Assembly (NCBI GenBank): GCA_030248225.1
Contig: JASANE010005188.1
Coordinates: forward strand, 1-10,104
From: Trileptium ribeirensis
Taxonomy: Eukaryota; Nematoda; Enoplea; Enoplida; Thoracostomopsidae
Length of the DNA: 10,104 nucleotides
Reading direction: 5' to 3'
Under the pieces are notes generated by a model. It searched no databases, was not told the DNA's origin, and saw nothing but the letters and a program-made list of their open reading frames with translations. The position numbers and the translations under genes were made by a program. Shown piece after piece: positions 8,327-10,104 of the stretch; within the stretch, counting starts at the first letter, position 1, and every line of letters starts with the position of its first letter.

Positions 8327-8639
8327 CTATTGGGAAATATATGACAACCAGCGCACTTGTTGAGGCGTTGGGTTTTTCATTTGGAGAGCATGAACCAAAG
8401 GTTTATGGTCCGTTTTTATTGTAAGTTCAATACCGAAAAGCCATGAAAAATGTTTAAGGTCCAAACAAATTGCATGTAATTCGCGGTCGAAGGCCGATTT
8501 CTTCGTCAATGGAGGAATAAAATCTCCAGAGAAGAAGGCCAATTGATAACGCCGACTATCATCCTTTATTTGATGAAGGACTTGCTCCAGCTGCGGTGGC
8601 AGAAGCGTCAGTAGTTAATTCCGATTTGAGCTGACTTAT
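8327..8639 (-). pseudogene. Ty3/gypsy RNase H remnant
   Basis: RNase H would degrade the RNA strand of the RNA-DNA hybrid during reverse transcription. The first catalytic Asp is in ELTTDAS (Asp codon 8607-8609), in a frame that stops at 8559-8561. A single frame change near 8585 leads into a second frame with VLHQ, then an open stretch carrying LAFFSGD, FDRELHAI (Glu codon 8480-8482) and TDHKPLVHAL (Asp codon 8408-8410). It ends in VRWLSYISQ. These are the signature boxes of the gypsy RNase H, and the acidic residues D, E and D are all present, though split over two frames. A stop at 8327-8329 replaces the residue after ISQ; beyond it the same frame continues into the linker. Length and box spacing fit a complete domain. 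Confidence 0.93.
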
Positions 8640-8730
8640 TTAAAAAAGTTAAAACCACACTGTTTTTCTGTGCGTTTTAACTTATTGAACGCTATCGTAG
8701 TTTTTTCGTTCCATGTGATACGAATTTTGG
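8640..8730 (-). pseudogene. RT-RNase H connection segment remnant
   Basis: Downstream of the duplicated block the minus strand still encodes the short linker that joins reverse transcriptase to RNase H in Ty3/gypsy polyproteins. The box WNEKTTIAFNKLK is readable, with the Trp codon at 8711-8713; it corresponds to the conserved W-x(n)-AF-x-x-LK box just before RNase H. The frame differs from that of the open reverse transcriptase segment, as expected after an 80-base duplication and other indels. The call depends on the position between the two recognised domains as well as on the motif. Confidence 0.75.
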
Positions 8731-8887
8731 AGTTTTTGGTACTGCTATCTCTAAGAAACGTGGAATAAATCTGTGATGAGTACGACAGCTGATTCCTAGA
8801 AACCGTTTCGAGTTAATGGAACTGTTATCTCAGAGAAACGAGGAATAAATCTGTGATAAACCCAGCCATTCCTAGAAACGGTTTTAG
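8731..8887. repeat. Imperfect 80-bp tandem duplication at the RT/RNase H junction
   Basis: Two adjacent copies, 8731-8810 and 8811-8887, align with an offset of 80, dropping to 76 after a 4-base length difference. The longest exact match is 16 bases (8762-8777 and 8842-8857), and the string ATTCCTAGAAAC also recurs (8792-8803 and 8868-8879). By eye about four in five positions agree. On the minus strand each copy encodes the end of the reverse transcriptase, the FLGMAGF and HRFIPRF region, so this stretch occurs twice. An 80-base insertion shifts the reading frame. The divergence between copies suggests the duplication is old. Confidence 0.85.
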
Positions 8888-9660
8888 ACCTTTCACGGTT
8901 TCCGGCTTTTTATACTGTAAAATAGCTTCAACTTTACTGGCTATTGGTCGAAATCCTTCTTGGCTTAGTTCTATTCCAATGAAGGACGTTTTATTGAGAA
9001 AAAATTTACATTTTCCTGCTTTAAGTCGCAAGCCATTTGCTTTTAATCTGTCTAGAACTACTTTGAGGTGTTCGAAATGTTGTGTTTTATTCCGACTGAG
9101 CGACCAGTATTGCATCTGAGTATGCTTTTGCGAAAGGAAGATCATGTAAAATGTGTCCATAAAAGGGTGAAAAGTTTGGGCTGCGTTTCTTAAGCCAAAA
9201 GGCATTCGCCTATATATAAAAAATTCGAAAATCGTTGTTATTGCTGTTTTTAGGCTGATCACACAGCGGTATTGGAATTTGATAATACGCTGTTACCATG
9301 TCTAATTTTGAGAAAATGGAGCAATTTTAAAGATCATTTGTAATATCCACGATATTGGGCATTGGATATCTATCGGGGATTGTTTAACGATTTAGCGCCC
9401 GATAATCACTGAAAAGCCGCCATGGTTTTTGGGATCAACCTTGGCGGCCATATATAAAGGGGTTGCCCAAGGAGATTCTCCACGATATACAATTCCCTGC
9501 TTTTCCAATTGCAAGAAATTGCCTTTCGCAATACTTAAATTTCCCCAAAGTCTGCGTGGTCGGGCAAAAACTGGGACACCTTTCGTTATAATACGATGTT
9601 ATATTTTATGCAAAGCTTTGTCGCTTCCTGTAAGAGGTCTGAATATCTTCACTGGTAATG
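8825..9660 (-). pseudogene. Ty3/gypsy reverse transcriptase remnant (active site lost)
   Basis: This region would encode the RNA-dependent DNA polymerase. Reading right to left, the first segment (9598-9395) holds FARPRRL and SPWATPL, the usual N-terminal boxes before the fingers. A second frame (about 9410-9237) holds SDYRALN, TIPDRYPMP and KLDMVTAYYQI; the motif A catalytic Asp codon is at 9300-9302. This frame has stops at 9384-9386 and 9327-9329. The third segment (9262-8825) returns to the first frame and is open for 145 codons. It contains KTAITT, MPFGLRNAAQTF, FEHLK and FLGMAGF. The YxDD catalytic box lies out of frame with that open segment, at 9111-9122, and reads YSDA, so its second Asp is lost. 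Frame changes plus the lost catalytic residue rule out activity. The family call is firm because the boxes keep their order and spacing. Confidence 0.95.
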
Positions 9661-9794
9661 TTTCAAAAATTTTTTAATTGTGGAGGAAGTCGTACCGTCT
9701 TGCGTTATTGCATTTATGATTACAGGAGACTTTGCACAATGTGCAAACGGCTCAACTTTACCGTTTATGAAATATTGTTGATGTTTTTTGATTA

Positions 9795-10103
9795 GCTGTG
9801 TGCTTGGCAATCCAGCATTAAGTCGTTACGACTTAGGAAATCAAATCCTAAGTATTGGCTGTGTTATGTCAGCTAAAGTAAAATTCCAAGTGAATGGTTG
9901 TGGCGAGTTATTAAGACTAAATGTTAAGAGCTTAGTGCCGTATGTCTTACAGGAGTGCCGTTAGCGGCAACAAAATTTAGTGGCGGTTGCTTGTTACTTT
10001 TATTATTATTATTATTTGTATTATTTATATTAAAATTGTCAGCATAACAGAGGGGCAAAAAACTTTTGATTGCTCCGCTATCAACTAAAAAAATTTCCTA
10101 TAT
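9795..10103 (-). pseudogene. Retroviral-type aspartic protease remnant
   Basis: This is the first pol domain visible at the right edge; in live elements it cleaves the Gag-Pol polyprotein. The catalytic box FLVDSGA is readable just inside the edge, with the active-site Asp codon at 10080-10082. A stop codon sits at 10098-10100 a few codons before it. A run of Asn codons follows at about 10002-10026. The box AANGTPV comes next, and then a stop at 9924-9926. The reading continues in a second frame (about 9933-9844) ending with QPIL at 9850-9861. A third frame holds GFDFL at 9834-9848, the usual protease C-terminal hallmark, and stops at 9792-9794. At least two frame changes and several stops make it non-functional. 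The assignment rests on both hallmarks lying in the right order and distance, directly upstream of the reverse transcriptase. Confidence 0.88.
9999..10032. repeat. ATT-rich simple repeat inside the protease remnant
   Basis: Five ATT units in a row, followed by looser ATT/TATT units, interrupt the protease region. On the minus strand they read as a short run of Asn codons between the DSGA and NGTPV boxes. Protease sequences of this class do not normally need such a run, so it is probably a microsatellite expansion that arose in or after the element's decay. Confidence 0.7.
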
Positions 10104-10104
10104 G

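Larger units (their letters stand above)
7060..10104 (-). mobile_element. Decayed Ty3/gypsy LTR retrotransposon, pol region (open at right edge)
   Basis: The minus strand, read from 10104 down to about 7060, carries the domains of a Ty3/gypsy pol gene in their standard order: protease, reverse transcriptase, RNase H, HHCC finger, integrase core and integrase C-terminal domain. Integrase lying after RNase H separates Ty3/gypsy from Ty1/copia elements. The copy is dead: frames change many times, in-frame stops are common, and key residues are lost. In a live element the polyprotein is cut by its protease, RNA is copied by reverse transcriptase and RNase H, and integrase inserts the cDNA. Gag and the 5' LTR would lie to the right of the window. 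Motif style, such as the NAAQTF box and the DSGA protease, recalls CsRn1/Mag-like elements of invertebrates, but that clade assignment is an inference and needs a tree. Confidence 0.95.

Noticed and set aside
8853..9119. 88-codon plus-strand frame opposite the reverse transcriptase
   Set aside because: It is the antisense of a recognised coding domain and has no family resemblance of its own.
9429..9677. 82-codon plus-strand frame
   Set aside because: It is antisense to the N-terminal reverse transcriptase boxes, which are clearly readable on the minus strand.
7060..10104. Possible endogenous retrovirus with an envelope gene
   Set aside because: No envelope-like frame follows integrase to the left, and the domain style is that of a Ty3/gypsy retrotransposon.
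1..10104. Bacterial defence system, CRISPR array or operon
   Set aside because: No spaced direct repeats, ribosome binding sites, long co-directional frames or prokaryotic families; the content is that of animal chromosomal DNA.

Overview
The window looks like non-coding, AT-rich chromosomal DNA from an animal, most likely an invertebrate. I reach this from three things: sparse stop-filled frames with no convincing host exon, and the ends of typical animal DNA transposons (piggyBac-type, hAT-type and, more weakly, Tc1-type). The third is the decayed pol region of a Ty3/gypsy LTR retrotransposon. No bacterial gene organisation, rRNA, convincing tRNA or CRISPR array was found. The species cannot be named from the sequence alone.

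Right-hand third (about 7060-10104, minus strand): a dead Ty3/gypsy pol gene read from right to left. The order is aspartic protease (9795-10103, cut by the window edge or just beyond), reverse transcriptase (8825-9660), a connection piece holding an 80-bp tandem duplication (8731-8887), RNase H (8327-8639), the RNase H-integrase linker and HHCC finger (7945-8326), the integrase catalytic core (7523-7897) and the integrase C-terminal domain (about 7060-7521). Every domain is recognisable but broken by frame changes and stops. The reverse transcriptase active-site box reads YSDA instead of YxDD. Only the integrase core keeps a clean reading frame with all three acidic residues in D,D35E spacing. 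Gag and the 5' LTR lie beyond the right edge. A 3' LTR should begin somewhere to the left of about 7000, but its borders cannot be set without the second copy.

Left two thirds (1-7060): mostly unannotatable AT-rich sequence with small transposon relics. The best is a 262-bp piggyBac-type MITE at 6241-6502, with TTAA on both sides and 14-bp inverted ends. A 325-bp element with hAT-type ends sits at 3774-4098. A possible 91-bp Tc1-like relic lies at 5301-5391. Around these are a G/C-tract patch (about 4488-4640), a cluster of inverted repeats (3333-3402) and a 12-bp-stem hairpin (104-138).

Nothing here forms an operon or a working gene system. The features are independent mobile-element insertions at different stages of decay. 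I did not find a new functional system; the points worth checking are the integrase core, the MITE and the small hairpins.
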